A stretch of DNA of 64,000 nt from Sphingobacteriia bacterium (GTDB taxonomy: Bacteria > Bacteroidota > Bacteroidia > Chitinophagales > Chitinophagaceae), in NCBI GenBank assembly GCA_947456855.1, contig CANGTR010000005.1, forward strand, positions 1-64,000, written 5' to 3'. Under the pieces are notes generated by a model that saw only the letters and a list, made by a program, of their open reading frames with translations, was not told the origin of the DNA and searched no databases. Numbering within the stretch: the stretch's first letter is position 1; each line of letters starts with the position of its first letter. The translations under genes and the position numbers were made by a program. Positions 50,191 to 62,000 of the stretch are shown here, piece after piece.

Positions 50191-50502
50191 TACCATTTTG
50201 TTCCTTTCAACAACTGTTTTTAGCTATTTTGTTTAATTATTTTCCGAAACTGTTAAACAAATTAATGGTTACTGTGTTATTATTGGGTATTGTTAAAAAG
50301 CGGTGCTTTCTTTAAACTGGCACAGATTTGGTTAATAATACTCAATATTGATGTTCTGTTGTTAATTTTACGGCTCTCATAGATTTGGCCACTTGATCAG
50401 CACACTTCTGAAACAGTGCCAAATAACAACTGAATCCATTGAAATTGAAGATACCATGCTTAAATAAACAAACATGTAAGTGTACATGTTAAGAGAACAA
50501 GA

Positions 50503-50919
50503 ATGAATAACAATAAAGTCAGTGTTTTTCGTAAGGAGCACTTTAATGCCGCTCACCGTTTGCACAACCCTACTTGGACAGTTGAGCGAAACAAAGCAGT
50601 ATTTGGATTGTGCAACAATGAAAATTACCACGGCCATAATTACGAATTAATAGTTCAGGTAACTGGAGAAATTGATAAAGAAACTGGTTATGTAATAGAT
50701 ATGAAACTATTGAGCGATTTAATCAAAGAAGAAATACTGAATAAGTTCGATCATAAAAACCTGAACTTAGATACACAAGAATTTCAATCCTTGATTCCAT
50801 CTGCTGAAAATATAGCAGTGGTTTGTTATGAATTATTAAGAAAAAAATTAGATCAACATTTAGACTTAAAAATTAGATTATATGAAACAGAGCGAAATTT
50901 TGTCGAATATCCGTCTTAA
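50503..50919 (+). CDS. 6-carboxytetrahydropterin synthase / PTPS family, copy 2
   Basis: EHFNAAHRL, CNNENYHGHNY, FDHKNLN, SAENIA, LYETERNFVEY. Confidence 0.9.
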   Translation: MNNNKVSVFRKEHFNAAHRLHNPTWTVERNKAVFGLCNNENYHGHNYELIVQVTGEIDKETGYVIDMKLLSDLIKEEILNKFDHKNLNLDTQEFQSLIPSAENIAVVCYELLRKKLDQHLDLKIRLYETERNFVEYPS

Positions 50920-51601
50920 AGGAGATAAAATCGAATTCACTGAAGAAATGATTGAAGACATGGGAGATAGCCATATCAGTACATCTATAGATACACCTAT
51001 GGTTGAAACTGCTTTTGATAAAACGGATGAAGAAAAAATGTTGCTTATACAAGAACATTTTAAAGCCATTATGGAAACAATGGGCTTAGACCTCTCCGAC
51101 GATAGTTTGAAAGGAACGCCTAAACGTGTTGCAAAAATGTTTATTAAAGAAATATTCAGCGGCTTGAATCCAGCCAATAAACCATCTATTGCACTCTTCG
51201 AAAATAAATACAAGTACAATGAAATGTTGGTAGAAAAAAACATTTCATTTTACAGCAATTGCGAACATCATTTTGTACCAATTATTGGAAAAGCACATCT
51301 TGCTTATATTAGTAATGGTAAGGTTATTGGATTGAGTAAGTTAAATCGTTTGGTAGAGTTTTTTGCAAAAAGACCCCAGGTTCAGGAGCGTTTAACTGTT
51401 CAAATAGCTAAAGAGTTGCAAACTGCATTAGGCACCGAAGATGTTGCCATTGTAATTGATGCAAAACATTTATGCGTTGCAAGCAGAGGTGTAGAAGATG
51501 ATACTTCTTCTACCATCACGGCTTTTTATGGCGGTAAATTTAAAGAGGAGAAAAGAAAAGAAGAATTTTTAAGGTATTTAGAATTGAAAACGGAATTCTA
51601 A
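50882..51601 (+). CDS. folE: GTP cyclohydrolase I
   Basis: YSNCEHHFVPIIGKAHLAYI, GLSKLNRLVEFFAKRPQVQERLT; start could be downstream of 50882. Confidence 0.95.
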   Translation: MKQSEILSNIRLKGDKIEFTEEMIEDMGDSHISTSIDTPMVETAFDKTDEEKMLLIQEHFKAIMETMGLDLSDDSLKGTPKRVAKMFIKEIFSGLNPANKPSIALFENKYKYNEMLVEKNISFYSNCEHHFVPIIGKAHLAYISNGKVIGLSKLNRLVEFFAKRPQVQERLTVQIAKELQTALGTEDVAIVIDAKHLCVASRGVEDDTSSTITAFYGGKFKEEKRKEEFLRYLELKTEF

Positions 51602-51645
51602 AATATATTTAAAAACACTTACTTTGCTGCATAAATTATCTGTTT

Positions 51646-52539
51646 ATGATGCATGCGTTTGTTTTTCCTGGACAAGGTGCTCAGTTTTCCGGTATGGGAA
51701 AATCCCTTTATGATTCTAGTGTATTGGTTAAAGAATTATTTGAACAAGCCAACGAAATATTGGGTTTTAGGATTAGTGATACCATGTTCTCGGGATCTGA
51801 TGAAGCATTGAAACAAACCAATATTACTCAACCAGCCATTTTCTTACATTCTATTGCAGCATATAGAACCATCGTAAATGCAAAGCCAGCAATGGTTGCA
51901 GGGCATTCATTGGGTGAGTTTTCTGCATTGGTGGCCAATGGTGTTTTAAGTTTTGAAGATGCGCTTAAATTGGTAAGCATAAGGGCAAAAGCAATGCAAA
52001 AAGCATGTGAATTAAACCCTTCAACAATGGCTGCTGTGTTGAATTTAGCAGATGATAAAGTAGCTGAAATTTGTTTGGCTATTCAAAATGAAACAGGTGA
52101 ACTTGTTGTACCTGCAAATTACAATTGCCCGGGTCAGTTGGTAATTAGCGGTTCAATAAAAGGCATCGACATTGCATGTGCAAAAATGAAAGAAGCTGGT
52201 GCTAAACGCGCATTGGTTTTACCTGTTGGCGGAGCATTTCACTCTCCATTGATGTCTCCAGCAAAAGAAGAATTAGCTGCGGCAATTCAATCAACTAATT
52301 TTAATATACCAACATGTGCAGTTTATCAAAATGTAGTTGCAACAGCAGTAACAGATCCAACCGCAATAAAAAATAATTTAATAGAACAATTAACTGGTCC
52401 TGTGAAATGGACACAATCTGTTCAACAAATGGTAGCAGATGGAGCAACTCATTTCACAGAATGTGGTCCAGGAAAAGTATTGCAAGGGTTAATTGGTAAA
52501 ATTGCCGGAAACAATGTTTCTGTTGACGGAGTCAATTGA
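51646..52539 (+). CDS. fabD: Malonyl CoA-acyl carrier protein transacylase
   Basis: FVFPGQGAQFSGMGKSL, AGHSLGEFSAL, GGAFHSPLM. Confidence 0.95.
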   Translation: MMHAFVFPGQGAQFSGMGKSLYDSSVLVKELFEQANEILGFRISDTMFSGSDEALKQTNITQPAIFLHSIAAYRTIVNAKPAMVAGHSLGEFSALVANGVLSFEDALKLVSIRAKAMQKACELNPSTMAAVLNLADDKVAEICLAIQNETGELVVPANYNCPGQLVISGSIKGIDIACAKMKEAGAKRALVLPVGGAFHSPLMSPAKEELAAAIQSTNFNIPTCAVYQNVVATAVTDPTAIKNNLIEQLTGPVKWTQSVQQMVADGATHFTECGPGKVLQGLIGKIAGNNVSVDGVN

Positions 52540-52993
52540 TACTACAATTGATCCATTCTCCATCAAAACTGGCATTGAATTTTTTATAAAATTCGATTGC
52601 GGGTGTATTCCAATCAAGTACCTGCCATACGATACCCTTTAGGTTTCTTTCTTTAGCTTCAACCATTAATCGTTCAAACAGTTGTTTGCCGATATGTTGT
52701 CCGCGCATTTTTTTTGTTACCAATATGTCTTCTAGGTACATCCTCTGACCTTTCCAAGTACTATATCGAATATAATAAAGTGCAAATCCTTGGATAATTG
52801 GTTGACTATCTGTTGAATCTTTTTCTTCAGCTACAAATGCCCACCAAACTGGGTTTTGGCCAAATCCGCTATCAATAAAATGGTCTAAACTTACAGTTAC
52901 TTCTTCTGGAGCTTTTTCATACTCGGCCAATTCTTGAATTAATTCAAGAATTCTGGAACAATCTTTTTTTTCTGCTCTTCTAATGGTAATCAT
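52532..52993 (-). CDS. GNAT family N-acetyltransferase
   Basis: IRRAEKKDCSRILELI, YLEDILVTKKMRGQHIGKQLFERL. Confidence 0.9.
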   Translation of the reverse strand: MITIRRAEKKDCSRILELIQELAEYEKAPEEVTVSLDHFIDSGFGQNPVWWAFVAEEKDSTDSQPIIQGFALYYIRYSTWKGQRMYLEDILVTKKMRGQHIGKQLFERLMVEAKERNLKGIVWQVLDWNTPAIEFYKKFNASFDGEWINCSIN

Positions 52994-53040
52994 TATTAAG
53001 AATTTTGTTCAACCTTGATGCTTAACAATACTTTTATTTG

Positions 53041-54264
53041 TCAGCTTAATGCTTGACTGAAATCATTGATAATATCTTCAATATTCTCAATTCCTACACT
53101 TAAACGAATGAGGCCATCTGTAATACCTGATTGTATTCTTTCTTCTCTTGGAATACCCATATGACTCATGCTTGCAGGGTGCGATAACAATGTGTCAGGC
53201 GTTCCAAATGAAATGGCTTTAACACACATTTGTAATCGGTTGATAAATTGTTGCCCAGCTTCAATTCCACCTTTTAGTTCAAAACTCATCAATGCTCCTG
53301 CATGCCTCATTTGTTTCATTGCAATGGAATAATCAGGGTGAGAAGGCAAGCCACTATAATTTACTTTTTCTACAGCTGGATGTTGATCTAAAAAAACAGC
53401 AAGGTCCATTGCATTATGACAATGACGTTCCATTCTTAATTCTAAGGTTTTCATTCCTTGAGTAAGTAAATAGGCGTCAAAAGGATTGGTGTTTCCTCCT
53501 AATAAAACATGCCATTTCCAAATTGGACCATTCATTTTATCTAAATCTTTTCCTAGCAGAACACCGCCAATTGCTGTACCGTGACCATTTAAAAACTTGG
53601 TAGTAGAATGCATTACAAAGTCTGCACCAAATGCAAAAGGTTGCTGTAAATAAGGCGTTGCAGCAGTATTATCAACTGAAACAAGTACATTGAATTTTTT
53701 TGCAACGGTACAAACCATTTCTATATCAATGCAGCGCAATGTAGGATTAGAAGGTGTTTCAATATGAATCAGTTTGATGTTTGTATTATTCTTTAAACTG
53801 CTTTCTATTGTTGCGGCATCTACTAAATCAATCATAATGGTATTGATGCCTGTGCCCGCTAACACTTTTAACAATAATTCATGTGTGCCCCCATATAAAG
53901 CATGATGAGTTAGAATGGCATCACCTGATTGTAAATTGCCTAAAAACAAAGTGGTAAGAGCAGCTTGGCCACTTGAATGCAATAAGGCTTTTAATTGCAA
54001 TGGTTGATTTTGTTCGTCTCTTATGCCGAAAGATTCCAATGCAGCAATTGTTTCTGCTGCTGTTGTAAAGCTTGGGTTACCCCATCTACTATAAAGTTTT
54101 GATTTGTCTTTGCCTGCAAAACGCTCGCTACCTTCCTGTGCAGTATCAAATGTAAAAGTAGAACTTGCATAAATAGGCGTAAGGTGTGCATGGTCTGCAT
54201 TATCATGACCAGAGGCATGAATGGCTGTAGACCCCATCCCTGTTAATTTTTGTTGACTACTCAT
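53041..54264 (-). CDS. PLP-dependent methionine gamma-lyase / cystathionine gamma-synthase-type protein
   Basis: YSRWGNPSFTTAAETIAALE, SVDNTAATPYLQQPFAFGADFVMHSTTKFLNGHG. Confidence 0.9.
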   Translation of the reverse strand: MSSQQKLTGMGSTAIHASGHDNADHAHLTPIYASSTFTFDTAQEGSERFAGKDKSKLYSRWGNPSFTTAAETIAALESFGIRDEQNQPLQLKALLHSSGQAALTTLFLGNLQSGDAILTHHALYGGTHELLLKVLAGTGINTIMIDLVDAATIESSLKNNTNIKLIHIETPSNPTLRCIDIEMVCTVAKKFNVLVSVDNTAATPYLQQPFAFGADFVMHSTTKFLNGHGTAIGGVLLGKDLDKMNGPIWKWHVLLGGNTNPFDAYLLTQGMKTLELRMERHCHNAMDLAVFLDQHPAVEKVNYSGLPSHPDYSIAMKQMRHAGALMSFELKGGIEAGQQFINRLQMCVKAISFGTPDTLLSHPASMSHMGIPREERIQSGITDGLIRLSVGIENIEDIINDFSQALS

Positions 54265-54283
54265 AATTCAAATCTTTTTTTGT

Positions 54284-54374
54284 ATCTCATATCTCTTATC
54301 TCATATCTCATATCTCATATCTTGTATCTCATATCTCATATCTCATATCTCATATCTCTTATCTCATATCTCTT
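54284..54374. repeat. Heptanucleotide microsatellite, 13 x ATCTCAT (with ATCTCTT/ATCTTGT variants)
   Basis: Thirteen contiguous 7-bp units. Confidence 0.95.
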
Positions 54375-54378
54375 AATT

Positions 54379-55368
54379 CTAATACGCCCATTTTACCAAA
54401 GTAGCGCCCCAAGTAAATCCTCCACCAAAAGCAGCTAGTACCAGGTTGTCTCCTTTTTTTAGTTTGCTTTCCCAGTCCCATAAACACAATGGAAGTGTTG
54501 CCGCTGTTGTGTTTCCGTATTTTTGAATATTAATCATTACTTTTTCTTTAGACAATCCCATTCTATTTGCTGTTGCATCAATGATTCTTAAATTGGCTTG
54601 ATGCGGCACTAACCATGCAATGTCTTCGCCTGTTAATTGATTTCGTTCTAATAATTCGGCGCTAACATCGGCCATTCCTTTTACTGCAAATTTAAATACG
54701 GCCTGCCCCTCTTGATATGCAAAATGTTCTTTGGCCAAAACTGTTTCTACAGTTGCTGGTTTAAGAGAACCTCCCGCTTTCATGTGTAGGTATTCTCTTC
54801 CACTGCCATCACTTCTAAGAATACTGTCTTTTACTCCATTTTCATCAGTTGAAGGTTCTAATAATAAAGCACCTGCACCATCACCAAATATAATACAAGT
54901 TGCACGATCGGTATAATCTATGATCGCGCTCATTTTATCAACTCCAACCACAATTACTTTTTTATAACGTCCACTCTCAATGTACATAGCGCCCGTTGTT
55001 AGAGCATATAAAAAACCACTACATGCAGCACTCATATCATATCCCCATGCATTGGTTGCCCCAATTTTATCTGCAATGATATTGGCTGTTGCAGGAAATA
55101 CCATATCAGGTGTAACTGTAGCACAAATGATACAATCAATCTCTTTCGCATCCATGTTTTTTTTCCTCAAGATTTCTTGAATCGCCGGAACTGCCATATC
55201 GCTGCTTCCTTTGCCAGATTCTTTCAAAATTCTTCTTTCTTCAATTCCAGTTCTAGATCTAATCCATTCATCATTTGTGTCTACCATTTTCTCCAAATCG
55301 AAATTGGTAAGCTTGGTTTCAGGAACATATCCTCCAACTGCAGTAATTGCTGCTGTAATTTTCTCCAT
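54379..55368 (-). CDS. fabH: Beta-ketoacyl-ACP synthase III
   Basis: [51 protein letters not shown]. Confidence 0.95.
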   Translation of the reverse strand: MEKITAAITAVGGYVPETKLTNFDLEKMVDTNDEWIRSRTGIEERRILKESGKGSSDMAVPAIQEILRKKNMDAKEIDCIICATVTPDMVFPATANIIADKIGATNAWGYDMSAACSGFLYALTTGAMYIESGRYKKVIVVGVDKMSAIIDYTDRATCIIFGDGAGALLLEPSTDENGVKDSILRSDGSGREYLHMKAGGSLKPATVETVLAKEHFAYQEGQAVFKFAVKGMADVSAELLERNQLTGEDIAWLVPHQANLRIIDATANRMGLSKEKVMINIQKYGNTTAATLPLCLWDWESKLKKGDNLVLAAFGGGFTWGATLVKWAY

Positions 55369-55467
55369 TTTTCTTCTAATTAGTTGATATTATTGGGATT
55401 TTTATTATTATATAAAACCCTAAAGATACAGCTAATTGCATTCTTTTTACTAATTTAGTGGTCATTT

Positions 55468-56052
55468 ATGATAGCATTTGTTAGAGGTCATTTTGCAGTT
55501 AAAACACCCGCTCGTATAGTGGTTGATGTAAATGGTATTGGTTATGAATTGCATATTAGTTTAAATACCTATTCTGCTATCAGTAATAAAGATAGTGGGC
55601 AGCTTTTTACTTATTTGCACATTACCGAAAACGCGCAAAGCTTATTTGGGTTTGCAGATTTAGCAGAAAAAGAATTGTTTATGCAATTGATTAGCGTTTC
55701 TGGTGTGGGTGCTTCAACTGCTAGGATGATGTTGTCTGGATTAAAGCCAGCAGAAATAACAAGGGCCATTGTGCAGGGGAATACAAAACAGTTGGAAGGA
55801 ATTAAGGGAATTGGTAAAAAATCTGCGGAAAGATTAATTGTAGAATTGAGGGATAAATTGGGCAAACAATCAAACGATTCGATTTTAGCCGGATTTAATG
55901 AACCTCAAAAAGATACAGATGCTGTAAATGCATTAATTTCATTGGGAATTGGAAGAGTAATGGCAGAGCAAGCAGTAAAAAAAGTAGTACAAATGCAGCC
56001 AGACAATAACTCATTAGAAGATATCATTAAATTAGCACTTAAAAACTTATAA
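55468..56052 (+). CDS. ruvA: Holliday junction DNA helicase subunit RuvA
   Basis: MIAFVRGHFAVKTPARIVVDVNGIGYEL, GIGKKSAERLIVELRDKL. Confidence 0.95.
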   Translation: MIAFVRGHFAVKTPARIVVDVNGIGYELHISLNTYSAISNKDSGQLFTYLHITENAQSLFGFADLAEKELFMQLISVSGVGASTARMMLSGLKPAEITRAIVQGNTKQLEGIKGIGKKSAERLIVELRDKLGKQSNDSILAGFNEPQKDTDAVNALISLGIGRVMAEQAVKKVVQMQPDNNSLEDIIKLALKNL

Positions 56053-56091
56053 GCGATCGCATAGAGCTCTACTTCACCAAGTTTCCGGTTT

Positions 56092-59000
56092 TTGCATTAT
56101 TCAAGGATTTTTCTGTCCATTATTAATTTACTGCTATGTGCTCAATTAGTTGCACAACAGAAGGACAGTTTGCGTTTTCCAATTAGCGATCGCAGAGGCG
56201 ACCCGTTTACCAGTACTACTAAAAATCCTTTTGATTTAAACGATACCGCGCTCATCAAAAAATCAATCGAATACGATCCAAAAACAAAATCTTATTTCAT
56301 CAAAGAAAAAATCGGATCAACCATTTATAGAAAACCTACAACCGTTCAATTTGATGAATATTGGCGCCTGCAAAATCAACAAGCAGAAAAAGACTATTTT
56401 AAAAAAAGAGCAGATGCGTTAACGCAACTCAATAAAAAAGTTGCTCGCCCTCCAATGCGCGTATACGATAAATTATTCGATCGGATTTTTGGCATGAGTG
56501 GTGACAATTTAAAAGTGGATATTCGTCCAAGTGGCGAAGTGAATATTTTGGCCGGTTATCAAGGACAAAATATTAAAAATCCAACACTTCCAGAACGCGC
56601 AAGAAAAAATGGCGGCTTTGATTTTGATATGAATGCCAATCTTAATCTCAACGCAAATATTGGAGATAAGTTAAAATTCCCCATCAATTACAATACTTTA
56701 TCTAATCTGGGTTTTGATAATCAATTGAAACTGGATTACAAGGGTATGGATGATGAAATCATCAAGAGTATAGAAGCGGGTAATATCTCTTTTCAATCAA
56801 GAGGAACTTTAATTCCTAGTGCGCAAAATTTATTCGGAATTAAAACGCAATTGCAATTTGGAAAATTATTTGTTACAGCTGCATTGGCCAATCAACGATC
56901 TACCAGACAAACATTGTCCTTACAGGGAGGAGCTGCTACTCAATCTTTTCAAAAAAGATTAGATGATTACGAAGAGAATAGACACTTTTTGATGGGTAAT
57001 TTCTTTCGAGCCAATTTTAATAAAACAATGCGCAATTTACCTGTTGTAAATTCGCAAGTACAAGTTCAGCGAGTAGAAGTATGGGTAACCAATAGAACGG
57101 GAGCCACTACCGAAGCCCGTGATATTGTGGGACTAATGGACTTAGGAGAATCTAGGCCTTACAATCCATCTGTTCAATCATTAAGTATAAATCCATTGCC
57201 TGCAAATGGTGCCAATAATTTATTTAGTTCTTTGGTTGGAGATCCGAATGCGCGTAATCCAGCATTTATTAATAGTTTATTATTGAGTAAAGGGCTTCGA
57301 CCAGTTGATGATTACGAAAAAACTTTTGCAAGAAAGCTTACCAGCAATGAATACTATTTTAATCCCCAGGCAGGTTTCATTTCTGTAAATACACAATTGC
57401 AAGCAGATGAAGTATTGGCAATTGCATATCAGTATACCTACAATGGTCGCGTATTTCAAGTGGGTGAATTTTCGCAGGATATTGCATTGGACTCTAATCA
57501 GGGTGTGCAAAAAGTATTGTTCTTAAAATTATTAAAAGCAACATCACAAAGGCCTGAATTGCCGCTTTGGGGTTTGATGATGAAGAATGTATATTCTTTG
57601 GATTTGTTTGGAGGTATACAAAGAGAGGATTTTAAATTAAATGTTTTATACGAAGAACCAAGTGGTGGATTAAAACGATTTTTGCCGGAAACTGCTCAGG
57701 CTGTAGAAGGGCAACCATTGTTGCGTTTACTGAATTTAGACCGGCTTAATAATCGAAACGATCCGCAACCAGATGGTGTGTTTGATTATATCGAAGGATT
57801 CACCATTTTGCCCCAAATGGGTAGGGTTGTTTTTCCTGTACTTGAACCATTCGGAAGAGATTTAGATACATTGGCATTTGCTGGTTTACCTGTTACTACT
57901 AAGAATAAATACATCTATTATCAATTGTATGATTCTATCAAAGCAATTGCTCAAACTTATGCGAATTTAAATCGATTCGTAATGCAAGGTCAAGTAAAGG
58001 GAAGCACAGGAGGATCGGAAATTTATTTAAATACGTTTAATATTCCACCAGGTTCGGTTGCTGTATCTGCAGGAGGTCAGGTGTTAAGGGAAGGATCAGA
58101 TTTTATTGTTGATTATAATTTAGGGACAGTAAAAATCATCAATCAAGGAATCTTAAGTTCCAATCTGCCTGTTAGTGTTTCATTTGAAAACAATATAGGT
58201 TTTGGTGTTCAGCAAAGAGGATTTACCGGACTTAGATTGGATTATGTTGCGAGTAAAAAATTAAGTATCGGAACAAGTTTTGTAAAATTAGGTGAACGAC
58301 CTTTTTTTACTAAAATGGGATATGGCGATGATCCAATTAGAAATACCATGTATGGATTTGATTTTAATTATAGATCTGACTTGCCAGGATTAACGAGGTT
58401 GCTCAATAAGTTGCCTTACTACGATACTAAAGCAAAGTCTTCTATCAACGCGTATGGGGAAGCTGCATTTTTACAGCCTGGTCATCCACCTCAAATTGGT
58501 AAAGGAGATCAGGGTTTAATTTTTATTGATGATTTTGAAGGTACAAGGGCAACCATTGATTTGCGCTTTCCTTTTGTATCATGGGCAATGGCATCTACAC
58601 CACAAGGGAATGTCAAATTCCCAGAATCAACTTTAACCGATAGTATAGATTATAATAAGAACAGGGCTAAATTGGCTTGGTACAATATTGAACCCAATTT
58701 GCAAGATAAGAATAGCCCTAATAATCCTTTGCGAAGAAATTTAGCTGAGTTAAGTGATCCCAGGGTTAGGCAAGTATTTACCAATGAATTATTTCCACAG
58801 CGCACAACCAATATAACAGATGTGCAAGCTGCAACTTTCGACTTAGCGTATTATCCAACCGATAAAGGTCAATATAATTTTGAATCTTCTCCTACACAAA
58901 TCAACGCTCAGGGAAAATTAAATAATCCAGCTGCAAGGTGGGGAGGAGTTATGCGCTCCATTGATCAAACAGATTTTGAAACCAACAATATTGAGTTTGT

Positions 59001-62000
59001 AGAATTTTGGATGCAGAACCCTTTTATTACCAATCCTACAAGTAAGGGTGGTAAACTGTTTTTAAATTTTGGTAATATCAGTGAAGATGTACTTAAAGAC
59101 GGTAAAAGATTTTATGAAAATGGAATGAACACTCCTACTATTCCTGCTGCAGTTGACAGTAGCAATACCTGGGGCAAAACGCCGGTAAATCCAATTCAAA
59201 TAACACAGGCATTTAGCAACGATCCTAATGATCGACCTTTTCAGGATGTTGGTTATGATGGATTGGATGATAATGGAGAGCGAAGAAAAAAAGGATATGT
59301 ATTGAATCGATTGGCTAACAATTTTGGAGCAGGTTCTGCATTGTATCAAAGAACTTTACGAGATCCTTCTAATGACAATTATTTATGGTATAGAGATCCA
59401 TCATTTGATGCATCGGGAACAGGTATTTTAGGCAGGTACAAAAATTTTAATAATCAACAAGGTAATTCTCCTGTTGCAACTACTGAGGGACAATTTACTT
59501 CTGCTGCTACTTTGTTTCCAGACAATGAAGATTTGAATAGAGACAATACACTGAATGAAACGGAGTCTTATTATGAATACGAAGTACAATTAAGACCTGG
59601 TATGGATGTTGGATCTGCACAGTTTCCATATATCACCGATAAAAGAAGGGTTACTGTTAATTCTGCCGACGGTATTACCAGAACAGAAGATTGGTTTTTA
59701 TTCAGAGTGCCTATCAGAAATTTTTCTAGAAAAGTAGGTAACATTCCAGATTTCAAATCCATTCGTTTTGCAAGAATGTACCTCACCGATTTTGAAGACT
59801 CTGTTGTACTTCGTTTGGCAAGATTGGATTTGGTAAGAAACCAATGGCGACAATTTATTTACAATATCGATACCACGGGGTCTTATACTCCAATCAATAA
59901 TGCAGGAACCAATACATCATTCAATACTTTGGCAGTTAACTTAGAAGAAAATAGCAGCAGACAACCTGTTAATTACATCATGCCGCCGAATGTTGAAAGA
60001 GTTCAATTGTTAAGTAATAATGGCGTGAACTTACAACAGAATGAACAAGCTTTAAGTTTGCGTGTAAATAATTTACAAACTGGGGGTACCAGAGGAGTTT
60101 TTAAAACCCTCAACTTAGACATACGGCGATACGCAAAAATGTCGATGTATTTACATGCAGAATCAATTGTTGGACAAGCTCCGATAAAAGACGATCAATT
60201 AAATGCAATTATTCGCATTGGGCAAGATTTTTTAAACAATTATTATGAAATAAAAATTCCACTAAAAATTACTCCACCAGGTCAATACCCCAGAGGGCAA
60301 GAAGAAAAAGTATGGCCTGATGCCAATAATATAGATTTTAGTTTGCGTGAATTAATTGATTTGAAGTTAGCAAGAAATAATAGCGGGGCATCGGTAACCA
60401 CTATTTTCAGAAAATTAATTGGCAATAAAACTTTCTCCATCATGGGTAATCCAAATATGGGAGAAGTAAGGGGAATTTTAGTAGGGGTAGAAAATCCATT
60501 TATGGGTGATGGCCAATCGATTAGTACAGAAGTTTGGATGAATGAACTGCGCTTATCTGGTATTGATGAAAATGGAGGATGGGCAGCACTCGGAAGAGTA
60601 GATTTGGTATTGGCCGATTTGGGTACATTGTCTGTTTCTGCCAATAAATATACTCAAGGATTTGGTACAATTGAGCAAAGGGTAAATGAGCGGGCTAAAG
60701 ATAATTTAACGCAATTTGATATAGCAGCAAATATTGATGCTGGAAAATTGATGCCCAAAAAAGCAAAATTGTCTATACCTGTTTATGCTAGTTTAAATAG
60801 AAGTATTCGAACTCCTGAATTCGATCCCTATGATTTAGATATTCGTTACAAAGAAAAATTAAGCAATAGTCCTTTGGCATTTAGAGATTCTATTGCAGAT
60901 GCTGCGGCTGATCAAACAACCATTCAAACCTTGAATTTTACCAATGTAAGGGTGATGCCAAGTAATGGAAAACCAGGATTATTGAAGTTGAGTAATTTTG
61001 ATTTGAGTTATGCATTTTCTCAAACGGATCATGCAAGTCCTGTAATCAAACAAAACAAAATAATCAGGCATCGAGCTGGCTTTGGATATACTTATATTGG
61101 TCAGAGTCAATTTCAAGAGCCTTTCAAAAAAATCATCAAAGGTAAATCGCCATGGCTTGCATGGATTAGAGACGCCAATTATAACTTAAAACCATCTTTT
61201 TTAAATTTTAGGGCCGACATCAATCGACAGTTTGGAGAATTTATACCGCGAATTGTAAATAACAATAATAGCAAAGTGGACAGAGTGGATACTACCTATG
61301 ACAAGTATTTCACCTTTGATCGGTTTTATAACATGCGTTGGGATTTAACACGATCAATCAATTTTGATTTTAATGCAACCAATAATGCTAGGGTAGACGA
61401 ACCTTTCGGTAGAATTGACAATGGCTTTAAGAAAGATTCAGTGCGCAATAATTTTTTAAATGGGGGCAGAAATACTTTGTATACCCAAAAGGCATTGCTC
61501 AATTATAATATTCCTTTAAACAAATTTCCCCTCTCCGATTGGATTACTGCAAGATATAGTTATGGAACTTCTTATGGTTGGATAGGGGCTAGTAGAATTG
61601 CTTTTAACCTTGGTAATACAATAGAAAATTCTCAAGAGAATAATTTTAATGCACAATTAAATTTTGGTAATTTATATACAAAATCTAAGTGGTTAAGAGC
61701 ACTTGATAATATTCCAGTACCTAAATCTAAAAACGATCAGCTCTCTAATAAAGCCATCAATTCTTTGGGTGCTTCCTTGCCATCGAAAGATGAAGTATTA
61801 AAAGGATTAGAGGGCAAAGACAAAACTGCGGCCTTGCAAAAATGGCGACAACAAAGAAGAGATATCAGAATAGCAGACAAATTAAGCAGGGCCAATCAAA
61901 CCCCAGAGCTAACCAGTTTTGAAAGAACTTTAGGGAAATTTATTACCATGTTTCGGCAGGCGTCTATCAATTATAGCGAAAATTTTAGAAGTAGGCTACC

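Noticed and set aside
54250-54438. 62-aa ORF with YLISHISYLIS repeats
   Set aside because: Spurious translation of the heptanucleotide microsatellite and the antisense of fabH
56053-56193. Two GCGATCGC octamers (56053-56060 and 56186-56193), as in cyanobacterial HIP1
   Set aside because: Only two instances seen, one inside sprA coding sequence; most likely chance
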